Origin: Aeromonas sanarellii | GTDB lineage: Bacteria > Pseudomonadota > Gammaproteobacteria > Enterobacterales > Aeromonadaceae | NCBI RefSeq assembly: GCF_000820085.1 | Contig: NZ_CDBN01000003.1 | Span: 1 to 64,000 of the forward strand | DNA: 64,000 nt | Direction of reading: 5' to 3' | Shown: piece by piece, positions 54,458-62,160 of the stretch | How the letters are laid out: every line of letters starts with the position of its first letter | Position numbering within the stretch: position 1 is the first letter of the stretch | The notes under the pieces: model-generated | What the model saw: only the letters and a program-made list of their open reading frames with translations | The model's database searches: none | What the model was told of the DNA's origin: nothing | Program-made: the position numbers and the translations under genes

Positions 54458-54527
54458 CCAACAATTCGAAATATTTATCCGCAGATGCGTGTTTCTGTTT
54501 GGTTATATTCTGTTTTGGAGGATATTC

Positions 54528-54680
54528 ATGACTAGTGTCTGTCAACTTCTCTTGCCATGGTTTAGGCTGTGGCCCCTTTTCCCCGTGCAGGCGACGCCGT
54601 TTCATGTCACCCCTCATCGCCCTCTTTGGCCGATTTTTCCGCTCGCAAGAGAGGTGACCTTGCACGTGCCGTTTGTCTGA
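54528..54680 (+). CDS. 50-codon leader peptide upstream of NSS copy 2
   Basis: Strong GGAGGA ribosome site (54517-54522) 5 bases before the ATG. The peptide is unusual: three Trp (11, 15, 34), nine Pro and five Phe, with LLLPWFRLWPLFPV near the start and RPLWPIFP later. It ends 12 bases before a terminator stem, and its last third contains a segment able to pair with that stem. Reads as an attenuation leader; which amino acid is sensed is unknown. Confidence 0.6.
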   Translation: MTSVCQLLLPWFRLWPLFPVQATPFHVTPHRPLWPIFPLAREVTLHVPFV

Positions 54681-54718
54681 CAGTTCATTGCAAAGGTCGC
54701 CACCAGGCGGCCTTTTTT
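54653..54718 (+). promoter_or_regulatory. Attenuator: antiterminator and terminator before NSS copy 2
   Basis: Terminator AAGGTCGCC (54693-54701), ACCA, GGCGGCCTT (54706-54714) and six T. The segment GGTGACCTT (54653-54661), inside the leader ORF, can pair with all nine bases of the terminator left arm (one G-U pair), an alternative fold that would prevent termination. A ribosome held at Trp34 (54627-54629) would leave it free; one at the stop codon would tend to mask it. Confidence 0.55.
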
Positions 54719-54782
54719 ATTGCGACGCCGCGCGCGTCCAGCCATGGAGTATCGATCTGATGTTGTCTTGCCCGGAGGTTGT

Positions 54783-56096
54783 ATGAGCCAGGTTCAGTGG
54801 TCTTCCCGTCTCGGTCATGTGCTGGCAGCCGCCGGCTCGGCCATCGGCCTTGGTGCCATCTGGAAGTTTCCCTATGTGACCGCCACCAATGGCGGCGGTG
54901 CCTTCCTGCTGGTGTTCCTGCTGTTCAGCTTCACCCTGGGGGTGGCGGTGCTGGTGGGAGAGACCCTGCTCGGCAGCCGCAGCCAGCGCGGCGTGCTCGG
55001 TGCCTTCCACAGGCTGGTGGGACCGAACTGGCGCTGGATGGGCTACATGGGGATCCTGTGCGGCTTCTTCATCTACAGCTTCTACAGCGTGGTGGGGGGC
55101 TGGACCGTGGGCTATGCGGCCCTGGCCCTCGGCGGTGAGCTGAACCTCGGCGAGGGGAGCGCCCTCACCGCCCTGTTCAACGGCTATGTGAGCGACCCCC
55201 TCTGGCCTGTCCTCACCCATCTCGTCTTCGCCGGGCTCACCTGGTGGTTCGTGCAGGGCGGGTTGCAGCAGGGGGTGGAGCGGGCGCTGCGCTGGATGAT
55301 GCCGGCCCTGTTCGTGATGATGCTGCTGCTGGTGGTGACCGGGCTCTCCATGCCGGGCTCCCTGGCCGGGGTGCGCCAGTTCCTGCTGCCCGATTTCTCC
55401 CATCTGACCGGGCAGGGGGTGCTGGACGCCCTGGGGCTGGCGTTCTTCTCCCTCTCCATCGGCCTGGGGGTCCACACCACCTATGGCGCCTATCTGCCCA
55501 ATAGCGACGGTGCGCTGCGCTCCGGGGTCTGGGTGGTGACCCTGGCGAGCCTGATCTCGGTGCTGGCGGGGCTGATGATCTTCCCGGTGCTGGCGTCCAC
55601 GGGGATTGACCCGACCGCCGGGCCTGGGCTCACCTTCATGACCATGCCGGCGGTGTTCCATCACCTGCCGTTCGGCCAGGTGCTGGCCGTGGTCTTCTTC
55701 CTGCTGCTGCTGGTGGCGGCGCTCTCCTCCTCCATCTCCATGCTGGAGCACCTGGTGCGCTTTACCACCGAGGAGTGGGGCTGGTCGCGCCGCAGTGCCT
55801 GCCGGGTGCTGACCCTGCTCATCATGGCCTGCGGCATCCCGGTGAGCCTGTCGTTCGGCCCCTGGGCCGAGTACACCCTGTTTGGCAAGACCCTGTTCGA
55901 TCTGCTGGACTACCTCACCTCCAACCTGATGATGCCCCTGTTCGGCCTGGTGCTGACCCTGCTGCTGGGATGGCGGCTCGGCGACAGCATGGTGCCGGCG
56001 GATCTCTCGCCGCTGATGCGCCGCTGCCTGCTCTGGTGCTGGCGGCTGGTGGCGCCGCTGCTGATCGCGGGGATCCTGGTGCGGGGCCTGTTCTGA
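54783..56096 (+). CDS. Sodium:neurotransmitter-symporter-family transporter, copy 2
   Basis: 437 residues, same topology and motif (GSAIGLGAIWKFPYVTATNGG) as copy 1, and well conserved with it along the full length; a tandem duplicate that kept its length exactly. GGAGG before the ATG. Unlike copy 1 it has a leader peptide and attenuator in front, so the copies are regulated differently. Confidence 0.93.
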   Translation: MSQVQWSSRLGHVLAAAGSAIGLGAIWKFPYVTATNGGGAFLLVFLLFSFTLGVAVLVGETLLGSRSQRGVLGAFHRLVGPNWRWMGYMGILCGFFIYSFYSVVGGWTVGYAALALGGELNLGEGSALTALFNGYVSDPLWPVLTHLVFAGLTWWFVQGGLQQGVERALRWMMPALFVMMLLLVVTGLSMPGSLAGVRQFLLPDFSHLTGQGVLDALGLAFFSLSIGLGVHTTYGAYLPNSDGALRSGVWVVTLASLISVLAGLMIFPVLASTGIDPTAGPGLTFMTMPAVFHHLPFGQVLAVVFFLLLLVAALSSSISMLEHLVRFTTEEWGWSRRSACRVLTLLIMACGIPVSLSFGPWAEYTLFGKTLFDLLDYLTSNLMMPLFGLVLTLLLGWRLGDSMVPADLSPLMRRCLLWCWRLVAPLLIAGILVRGLF

Positions 56097-56124
56097 CCTC
56101 CTGCCGGGGCGGTTTGGACCGCCC

Positions 56125-57753
56125 CTATTGGGCTGGGAGTGGCGGCAGCCTGGGAGCCAGGTGGCTTCTGATCCGCCGCAGCGTCTCCCGGTAGGCCTCG
56201 GCATGCTGTCCCTGGAAGGCGGCACTGTGGTCGAGGCGCCGCTCCAGCCTGTCCACCAGCTGCGCCACCGCCGGGGCGGCCATGCCGGTCGGCCAGCAGT
56301 GGGTCAGCAGCGTCAGCAACTGCCAGGCATCCCCCGCCTGGGCCGGAAATGTCTCCTGCAGCGTCAGCGCGCACTGCACGGCGAGCTGGTGCTGGCCTGC
56401 GGTCATCGCCCGCTGCCGCTCCTGGCGCAGCTGGCTCAGGCGCTGCTCGCGCAGTTCCAGCTGGCCCTGGAGATCGCCGACCACCCGCTGGATCAGCCGC
56501 TGCAGCTGCGGGCTCTGCGCCACCGGGCCCTGATACTGGCCGAGCCGGGCCAGGTAACGCTGGGCATGCTGGGGCAGGCCGCAGAACTGGCTCACGGCAA
56601 AGCCGAGCAGCTGGTTGAGGTGGTTGTCCCGCGCCGCTTCCGGTGGATGCTTGGCCAGCAGCATCAGGGCGTCGTCGAAGCGGTAGTCCAGCGCCAGCAT
56701 CAGGGCGCGCATCAGGGCCTCCTCGTGGGCCCTCAGGGTGACCGCCTGCCGGCCGAGATCCTCGAGGGCCTGCTGCAGCCCATGGACCCTGGCCTCGACC
56801 GGGGGATGCCAGAGCACCGCCAGAGTGGCATCCAGAACGCAGTGCTCGATGGACTGATGAAACTTCTGCCTGGGGAAGAAGCGCAGGCCGACGGCGGTGG
56901 CCTGGGCCAGTACCTGGGCTTCGTCTCTTCGCAGCAGGGCCAGCAGAATGGCCGTCTGGCGCCATTCAGGTTGCCAGGGGCAGCGTTGCAGCAAGCCTGA
57001 CAACAGGGCCCAGGCCGGTTCCCACTGCCCCTGATGCAGCAGGCAGGCGAGGGTGAGCTCCTGATGAATGACGGGGGGCAACCGTGCCTGGTTGCGGTCC
57101 AGATCCTTGTGGGCACTCTCCACCCGGTCCAGCCCGAGCAGGGCGTGGATCAACCCAGTGCGCGGCCACCAGGCGTCGTGTTCCGTGGTGCACATGGCGT
57201 AGTGCTGGGTCGCCTGGACGAGCTCCCCGGCCTGCAGCAGCATGTAGCCCTTGACCCTGTCCATCTGGGGCCCCAGCGCCTTGTTCCTGGCGTGCCGGTA
57301 AAGCAGATCCTCGCACTGGGCGCAGGCGCTGCGCCACTCCCTGAGAGCCATGGGCGTGGCCAGGGGGCGCGTCACCGCGGTCAGTACCAGCAGCGCTTGC
57401 AGGCTGTGCGCCAGCTGCTCCGTGGTGAAGGGGACGGCCAGGCGCAGCGGGAAATAGAGGTCGGAGGGGGGGTACTGGCCCGTCTCCTCGTCATGGTCCA
57501 GCAGCAGGAGCACGCAACCCGGCGCGAGCAGCCCCAGGTGGTGGGCCTCCTGCAGCAGGCGAACCCCTTCGCGGGCCTGGTGGTGATACTGGCGACAGAG
57601 AATGGCATCGAACGATTGCTGACGCAGCAGGGCGGGCAGGGCCGAGATCTCTTTGCAATGGTGCAGTCTGGAGGGGGCCATCCCCTGGTCGCTCAGCCCC
57701 TGGGTGAGGGCCGAGATCATCATGGCATCGTCTTCGATCAGGAGGATCTGCAT
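56125..57753 (-). CDS. Pseudo-receiver protein with TPR-like C-terminal region
   Basis: 542 residues. Residues 1-120 have the receiver-domain fold start MQILLIEDDAMMISAL, but the phosphoacceptor Asp position is Arg54 (FDAILCRQYHH) and the conserved Lys before Pro-Phe is Val (LAVPF). The rest is an array of helical TPR-like repeats. A phosphorylation-independent scaffold is likely. GGAG is 8 bases before ATG 57753. No kinase nearby. Confidence 0.8.
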   Translation of the reverse strand: MQILLIEDDAMMISALTQGLSDQGMAPSRLHHCKEISALPALLRQQSFDAILCRQYHHQAREGVRLLQEAHHLGLLAPGCVLLLLDHDEETGQYPPSDLYFPLRLAVPFTTEQLAHSLQALLVLTAVTRPLATPMALREWRSACAQCEDLLYRHARNKALGPQMDRVKGYMLLQAGELVQATQHYAMCTTEHDAWWPRTGLIHALLGLDRVESAHKDLDRNQARLPPVIHQELTLACLLHQGQWEPAWALLSGLLQRCPWQPEWRQTAILLALLRRDEAQVLAQATAVGLRFFPRQKFHQSIEHCVLDATLAVLWHPPVEARVHGLQQALEDLGRQAVTLRAHEEALMRALMLALDYRFDDALMLLAKHPPEAARDNHLNQLLGFAVSQFCGLPQHAQRYLARLGQYQGPVAQSPQLQRLIQRVVGDLQGQLELREQRLSQLRQERQRAMTAGQHQLAVQCALTLQETFPAQAGDAWQLLTLLTHCWPTGMAAPAVAQLVDRLERRLDHSAAFQGQHAEAYRETLRRIRSHLAPRLPPLPAQ

Positions 57754-57874
57754 CCTTGACGCTCCTTCGCCGGTTCGGGGGCGGGGTGCCCGAGCCAATG
57801 GTTCACCGGTCTGGCTCCACTGTCGTCCGGGCGGAGGCCGGGGTCAATCCCCCAGCTGGATCGGCGAGCCGATC

Positions 57875-58339
57875 TTACTGCAGGCCCGGGCCCTTGGCCG
57901 AGAAGGGGCAGTCGGCCTGCCGGATGAGGCGGCTGTCCCGGTGACCCTCCCCCTGCCAGACGAGCTCGAGCTGGCCCAGTCGCCCGAGCCGGCGCAGCTC
58001 GAATTCATAGCGCAGGCAGGGGTTGTCGGTGGGCAGGCTGGCCATGCCGGCCGGCAGGCGGTAGTCGTAGCGCAGCAGGGGGCCGTCCTGCAGCCGGCTC
58101 TGCACGGGCACCAGCCCTTCCGCCGTCGGGGCGGGGGACTTGAGGTGGCGGCGCAGGGTCACAGGCGCATCTATGGCCTTCTGGTAGTGAAGCCCGTTCA
58201 TGGCCGCCAGCTCCTCTTCCAGCCGCGTCAGCTCCCCCTCCAGCCCGCTCAGGGCTGCACCCAGCTGTTGATGGGCGGGAGAGGCGCAGCCTCCCAGCAG
58301 CAGGGTCGAGAGCAGCAGGGCGGAACGGATGGCAGACAT
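57875..58339 (-). CDS. Lipoprotein of unknown function
   Basis: 154 residues. Lipobox LLLGGC, a coiled-coil segment (LGAALSGLEGELTRLEEELAAM) and a beta-rich C-terminal part with two Cys. AAGGAG before the ATG. Family not recognised. Confidence 0.7.
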   Translation of the reverse strand: MSAIRSALLLSTLLLGGCASPAHQQLGAALSGLEGELTRLEEELAAMNGLHYQKAIDAPVTLRRHLKSPAPTAEGLVPVQSRLQDGPLLRYDYRLPAGMASLPTDNPCLRYEFELRRLGRLGQLELVWQGEGHRDSRLIRQADCPFSAKGPGLQ

Positions 58340-58368
58340 GGGAGCTCCTTGGGGGCCTGGGCCGATGA

Positions 58369-59742
58369 CTATAGCAGGGGATTGGTGGGCGGCGCGGCGC
58401 GCAGCAGGCCGGCGAGTCGCTCCAGCCCCTCGGCGACGCGGGCGTCGGTGGCGGGCTGGCTCAGGCTCAGACGCACCCCTTGCGGGGCGGCAAACTGGCC
58501 GGCGGCGAAGTGTTCCCCGCTCGCGACCCCGACGTCAAGGGCGTTGGCCGCCTCCGCGAACTCCTGGCTGCGCCAGGGCTCGGGCAGCGGCAGCCAGGCG
58601 TGCATGGAGCCCGGCTGCCAGCGGGCGCCCGGCAGCAGGTGGCGCAAGAGCTCCCCCCGACGCGCCAGGATCCGTCTCTGCTGCTCGATGAGCGGCATGA
58701 TCTGGCGCTGGCTCACCAGCTTGCAGGCCAGCTCGATGAGCAGCGGACTCACCATCCAGCTCGACAGTCGCATCGCCTGGGCGAAGCCGTTGCGAAGGGC
58801 TGGCGGCGCCAAGACGAAGCCGACCCTCAGGCCGCCGCAGGCGATCTTGGCCAGGCTGCCCAGGTAGATGACCCGCTCCGGCGCCAGGTTGACCAGGGGC
58901 GGGAGTGCGCTCTCGGGCAGCAGGCCGTTGACGTCATCCTCGACGATCAACAGATCGTGGCGGCGGGCGATGGCGATGATGGCCTCGCGCCGCGCCAGGC
59001 TCATGGTGGCCGTGGTGGGGTTCTGCAGGGTGGGGGTGAGGTAGAGCAGCTTGGCCCGGCGGGTGCGGCAGGCCGCCTCCAGCGCCTCGGGCAGCAGCCC
59101 CTCCTCGTCCATCGCCAGCCCCACTACCTGGTTCTTGAGCTGGCGCGCGTTGCCCAGCATGCCGGGATAGCTCAGCCCCTCGCACAGCAGGGTCTCCCCC
59201 ACGCAGCCGGTGGCCAGCAGGGCCAACAGGATGCCGTGCTGGGCGCCGTGGCTGAACAGCAGGCGATCCTCGCTGCCCTCTATGCCCTGCTCGGCGAGCC
59301 AGTCGACGAACAGCTGGCGCTGCGAGGCGCGCCCCGCCTCCTTGTCGTAGCCGAGCAGACCGTTGAGATCCCCCTGTGCCAGTTCGGTGAGCAGGGGCCT
59401 GACGATGGCCCCCCTGTCCAGCTGGACCGGCAGGTTCTGCCACAGCTCGATGCGGTGATCGTCCTCGTTGCGGATCACCCACTCGTTGGCGGGATCCGTC
59501 GCCCCCCTGACCCAGGTGCCATGCCCCACCCTGGCCGCCAGCAGGCCGCGCCGCTCGGCCTCGGCGTAGGCGCGGGTGACTGTGCCCACAGTCACCCCCA
59601 GCCGGTCTGCCAGGGCCCTGTGGGTCGGCAGCCGGGTCTCGGGGGGCAGGGCACCACAGGCGATGGCCTGCTCGATGGCCTTGACCAGCTTGAGATAGAG
59701 GGGCCCCTCGAAGAGGCTGAGGTCGGGTGTCCAGATTGTCAT
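58369..59742 (-). CDS. MocR-type regulator (GntR HTH fused to aminotransferase domain)
   Basis: 457 residues. GntR winged HTH (LYLKLVKAIEQAIACGAL, LPTHRALADRLGVTVGTVTRAY) then a class-I aminotransferase-like domain; the segment YLGSLAKIACGGLRVGF carries the PLP lysine. Such regulators sense PLP or amino compounds. Divergent from the first LysE gene and likely its regulator. The start at 59742 lies inside an operator-like dyad. Confidence 0.93.
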   Translation of the reverse strand: MTIWTPDLSLFEGPLYLKLVKAIEQAIACGALPPETRLPTHRALADRLGVTVGTVTRAYAEAERRGLLAARVGHGTWVRGATDPANEWVIRNEDDHRIELWQNLPVQLDRGAIVRPLLTELAQGDLNGLLGYDKEAGRASQRQLFVDWLAEQGIEGSEDRLLFSHGAQHGILLALLATGCVGETLLCEGLSYPGMLGNARQLKNQVVGLAMDEEGLLPEALEAACRTRRAKLLYLTPTLQNPTTATMSLARREAIIAIARRHDLLIVEDDVNGLLPESALPPLVNLAPERVIYLGSLAKIACGGLRVGFVLAPPALRNGFAQAMRLSSWMVSPLLIELACKLVSQRQIMPLIEQQRRILARRGELLRHLLPGARWQPGSMHAWLPLPEPWRSQEFAEAANALDVGVASGEHFAAGQFAAPQGVRLSLSQPATDARVAEGLERLAGLLRAAPPTNPLL

Positions 59743-59751
59743 GGTGACAAT
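59735..59751. promoter_or_regulatory. Operator-like dyad at the MocR start codon
   Basis: ATTGTCA-TGG-TGACAAT, perfect 7-base arms spanning the regulator ATG. Shares the ATTGT/ACAAT ends with the larger palindrome at 59817; autoregulation is likely. Confidence 0.55.
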
Positions 59752-59816
59752 AAATCCATTGATCCAAGTTTGTCCGCAATATAGCGTGAATATCAACCTT
59801 TGAACAACCGGAAAAC

Positions 59817-59840
59817 TCACATTGTATCGATACAATGTGA
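59817..59840. promoter_or_regulatory. 24-base perfect palindrome, MocR operator
   Basis: TCACATTGTATC-GATACAATGTGA, perfect over 24 bases, 18 bases before the LysE ATG and 75 bases before the regulator start. Confidence 0.8.
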
Positions 59841-59858
59841 CAAGAAAGGAGTCTCCCC

Positions 59859-60455
59859 ATGACCATCGAATGGTATGCCACCCTGTTTGGCTTCGCCCTG
59901 CTCACCTGCGGCACCCCGGGCCCCAACAATCTCATGTTGACGGCGTCCGGCGCCAACTTCGGGGTGCGCCGCACCCTGCCACACCTGCTCGGGGTGACGG
60001 TGGGCCAGCCCGTGCTGCAACTGGTGCTGGCGCTGGGCTTCTATCCGCTGTTCGAACGCTGGCCCCTGCTCAAGCTGAGCCTGCAGGTGCTGGGCAGCCT
60101 CTATCTGCTGTGGCTGGCCTGGCGCATCGCGGTGGCCGGTGCCCCCGGGGATCCCGCCAGCCGTGCCCGCCCCCTGACCCTGCTGGAGGGGCTGGGCTTC
60201 CAGTTCCTCAATCCCAAGGCGTGGATGATGGGGATCTCCGCCATCAGCCTGTTCAGCCTGCCGGGGAGCGACTACTGGCCGAGCCTGTGGGGCATCATGT
60301 CGGTCTTCCCCATGGCGGGGCTGCCGGTCTGCTTCGCCTGGGTGCTGTTCGGCCATCAGCTCAGCCGCTGGATCAACTCGGACAAGGGGTGGCGCCGCCT
60401 CAATGGCAGCTTGGGGGCGCTCACCGCCCTGTGCGTGGTGATGCTCTGGTATTAA
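59859..60455 (+). CDS. LysE/RhtB-family exporter, copy 1
   Basis: 198 residues, six hydrophobic segments, motif CGTPGPNNLML at 15-25 and GFQFLNPKAWMMGISAIS. Exports amino acids or related compounds. AAAGGAG before the ATG. Immediately behind the 24-base palindrome. Confidence 0.92.
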   Translation: MTIEWYATLFGFALLTCGTPGPNNLMLTASGANFGVRRTLPHLLGVTVGQPVLQLVLALGFYPLFERWPLLKLSLQVLGSLYLLWLAWRIAVAGAPGDPASRARPLTLLEGLGFQFLNPKAWMMGISAISLFSLPGSDYWPSLWGIMSVFPMAGLPVCFAWVLFGHQLSRWINSDKGWRRLNGSLGALTALCVVMLWY

Positions 60456-60557
60456 TGGCCGCCTGATTATTCATGCAAAGAAAATGCATTGCCGGCCTTG
60501 TCGTCCTGGCGCCGGCTCTGCATATTAGGAGGCTTGCCGTATCCGAACGAGGTTGAG

Positions 60558-61148
60558 ATGGATCTGAACTGGTTGCTCCCCCTGGCGGGCTTTGCCCTCA
60601 TCACCTGTGGCACGCCGGGCCCCAACAACATGCTGCTGACCAGCGCCGGGGCCGCCCAGGGTTTTCGCCGCTCCGTTCCCCTGCTGGTGGGGGTGGTGGG
60701 GGGCATCAACCTGATGATCCTGGCCATGGCCCTGGGGCTCGGGGTGGTGTTCGAGAAGGTGCCGCTGCTGCACGACGGGCTCAAGCTCGTCGGCTCGGCC
60801 TACCTGCTCTGGCTGGCCTGGAAGGTGGCCAACGCCAGCGGTCCGGCGGAGGGAAACCGGCCGCTGATCCCGGCCCATCAGGGGGCCATGCTGCAACTGC
60901 TCAACCCCAAGGCCTGGATGATGGCGCTCTCCGCCATCAGCGGCTTCACCCTGGCGGGGGAGGCTTACTGGCCGTCCGCTGGCTGGGTGCTCGGCATCTT
61001 CTTCGTGACCGGCCTCTATACCGGGGCCTTCTGGGTGCTGTTCGGTGCCCAGGTGCGCCGCCTCATCCGCACCGCCAGGGGCTGGCGTCGCTTCAATCTG
61101 GGCATGGGGTTCGCCACCGCGGCCTGCGTGCTGATGATCTGGGTTTAG
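60558..61148 (+). CDS. LysE/RhtB-family exporter, copy 2
   Basis: 196 residues, same motifs (CGTPGPNNMLLTSAG, LQLLNPKAWMMALSAIS). Tandem relative of copy 1 with 102 bases between, including a possible promoter region. Start 60558 (MDLNWLLPL) follows ACGAGG; an AGGAGG at about 60530 is too far upstream. Confidence 0.9.
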   Translation: MDLNWLLPLAGFALITCGTPGPNNMLLTSAGAAQGFRRSVPLLVGVVGGINLMILAMALGLGVVFEKVPLLHDGLKLVGSAYLLWLAWKVANASGPAEGNRPLIPAHQGAMLQLLNPKAWMMALSAISGFTLAGEAYWPSAGWVLGIFFVTGLYTGAFWVLFGAQVRRLIRTARGWRRFNLGMGFATAACVLMIWV

Positions 61149-61181
61149 GCATAGGCCTGAGCCTTTACCGGCTGTCTTGTT

Positions 61182-61204
61182 GGCCCTTCGGGGCCTTTTT
61201 TGTT
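61182..61204 (+). terminator. UUCG-loop terminator after LysE copy 2
   Basis: GGCCC-TTCG-GGGCC followed by TTTTTTGTTT. Confidence 0.9.
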
Positions 61205-61229
61205 TCACCTGAGCTGGCAAGGAGGTGCC

Positions 61230-61922
61230 ATGAAATGTATCGGTCTGCTGGGTGGCATGAGCTGGGAGTCCACCGTCAGCTATTACCAGGCCCTCAACCG
61301 GGGCGTGCGCGAGCGGCTCGGCGGCCTGCACTCGGCGCGGGTACTGCTGAGCAGCGTCGACTTCGCCGAGATTGAGCGGCTGCAGCACGCCGGCGACTGG
61401 CCCGCCACCGCCCGCCTGCTGGCGGCCGAGGCCAGGGCCGTCCAGGCCGGTGGCGCCGATTTCCTGCTGATCGGCACCAACACCATGCACAAGGTGGCGC
61501 CGGAGATCGAGGCCGCCATCGACATCCCCCTGCTCCACATCGCCGATGCCACGGCGCGCCGCCTCCAGGCAGACGGGGTGACCCGGGTCGGCCTGCTCGG
61601 CACCCGCTTCACCATGGAGCAGGCGTTTTACAAGGGGCGGCTCCAGGAGCGCTTCGGGCTGGAGGTGCTGGTGCCTGGTGACGCTGCGCGGGAGCGGGTG
61701 CACCGCATCATCTATGACGAGCTCTGTCTCGGCGACATTCGCGAGTCGTCGCAGGCCGAGTATCTGGCCATCATCGCCGATCTGGCAGAGGCCGGTGCCC
61801 AGGCGGTGATCCTGGGTTGCACCGAGATCGCCCTGCTGGTGGGGGCGTGCCAGGCCGCCGTGCCGCTCTACGACACCACCGCCATCCACGCCGAAGCCGC
61901 CGTGGCGCTGGCGCTCTCGTGA
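61230..61922 (+). CDS. YgeA-like amino-acid racemase, first catalytic Cys replaced
   Basis: 230 residues of the Asp/Glu racemase family. MKCIGLLGGMSWEST and LLGTRFTMEQAFYKGRL are as in E. coli YgeA, and the second catalytic Cys is present (Cys197, GCTEI). The first one, in the C-T-N-T-M-H-K motif, is Gly82 here (codon GGC, one change from TGC). A two-base racemase should be disabled; epimerisation from one side or another reaction is conceivable. GGAGG precedes the ATG. Confidence 0.85.
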   Translation: MKCIGLLGGMSWESTVSYYQALNRGVRERLGGLHSARVLLSSVDFAEIERLQHAGDWPATARLLAAEARAVQAGGADFLLIGTNTMHKVAPEIEAAIDIPLLHIADATARRLQADGVTRVGLLGTRFTMEQAFYKGRLQERFGLEVLVPGDAARERVHRIIYDELCLGDIRESSQAEYLAIIADLAEAGAQAVILGCTEIALLVGACQAAVPLYDTTAIHAEAAVALALS

Positions 61923-62160
61923 ATCTGATGCGGGCGGGGTGAGGGGGAGCGGCCCCTCTCGGCTCCCCGCCGGCGTGCCTGGTTTTTCCCTCCGCATAAC
62001 TGTGAGTCAGCCTTCATTTCAGCAGGGTAGGGGGCGCTTTTATTGTCAATCGGCTCACATTTCCTCCTTTTGTCTCTTGAGTCCGGCACGTCGGCCGCCT
62101 AGTTTCTCGATCACTGAAACGATTCAGCTTCACAAAAACAAGAGACACGAGGATACATCC
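61923..62160 (+). promoter_or_regulatory. Promoter region of the DUF4432 gene with LacI-type operator
   Basis: CTGAAACGATTCAG at 62114-62127 is an imperfect palindrome with a central CG, typical of LacI/GalR-family operators. A half CRP site (TGTGAGTCAGC) lies near 62001. The GAGG ribosome site follows at about 62149. Confidence 0.5.
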
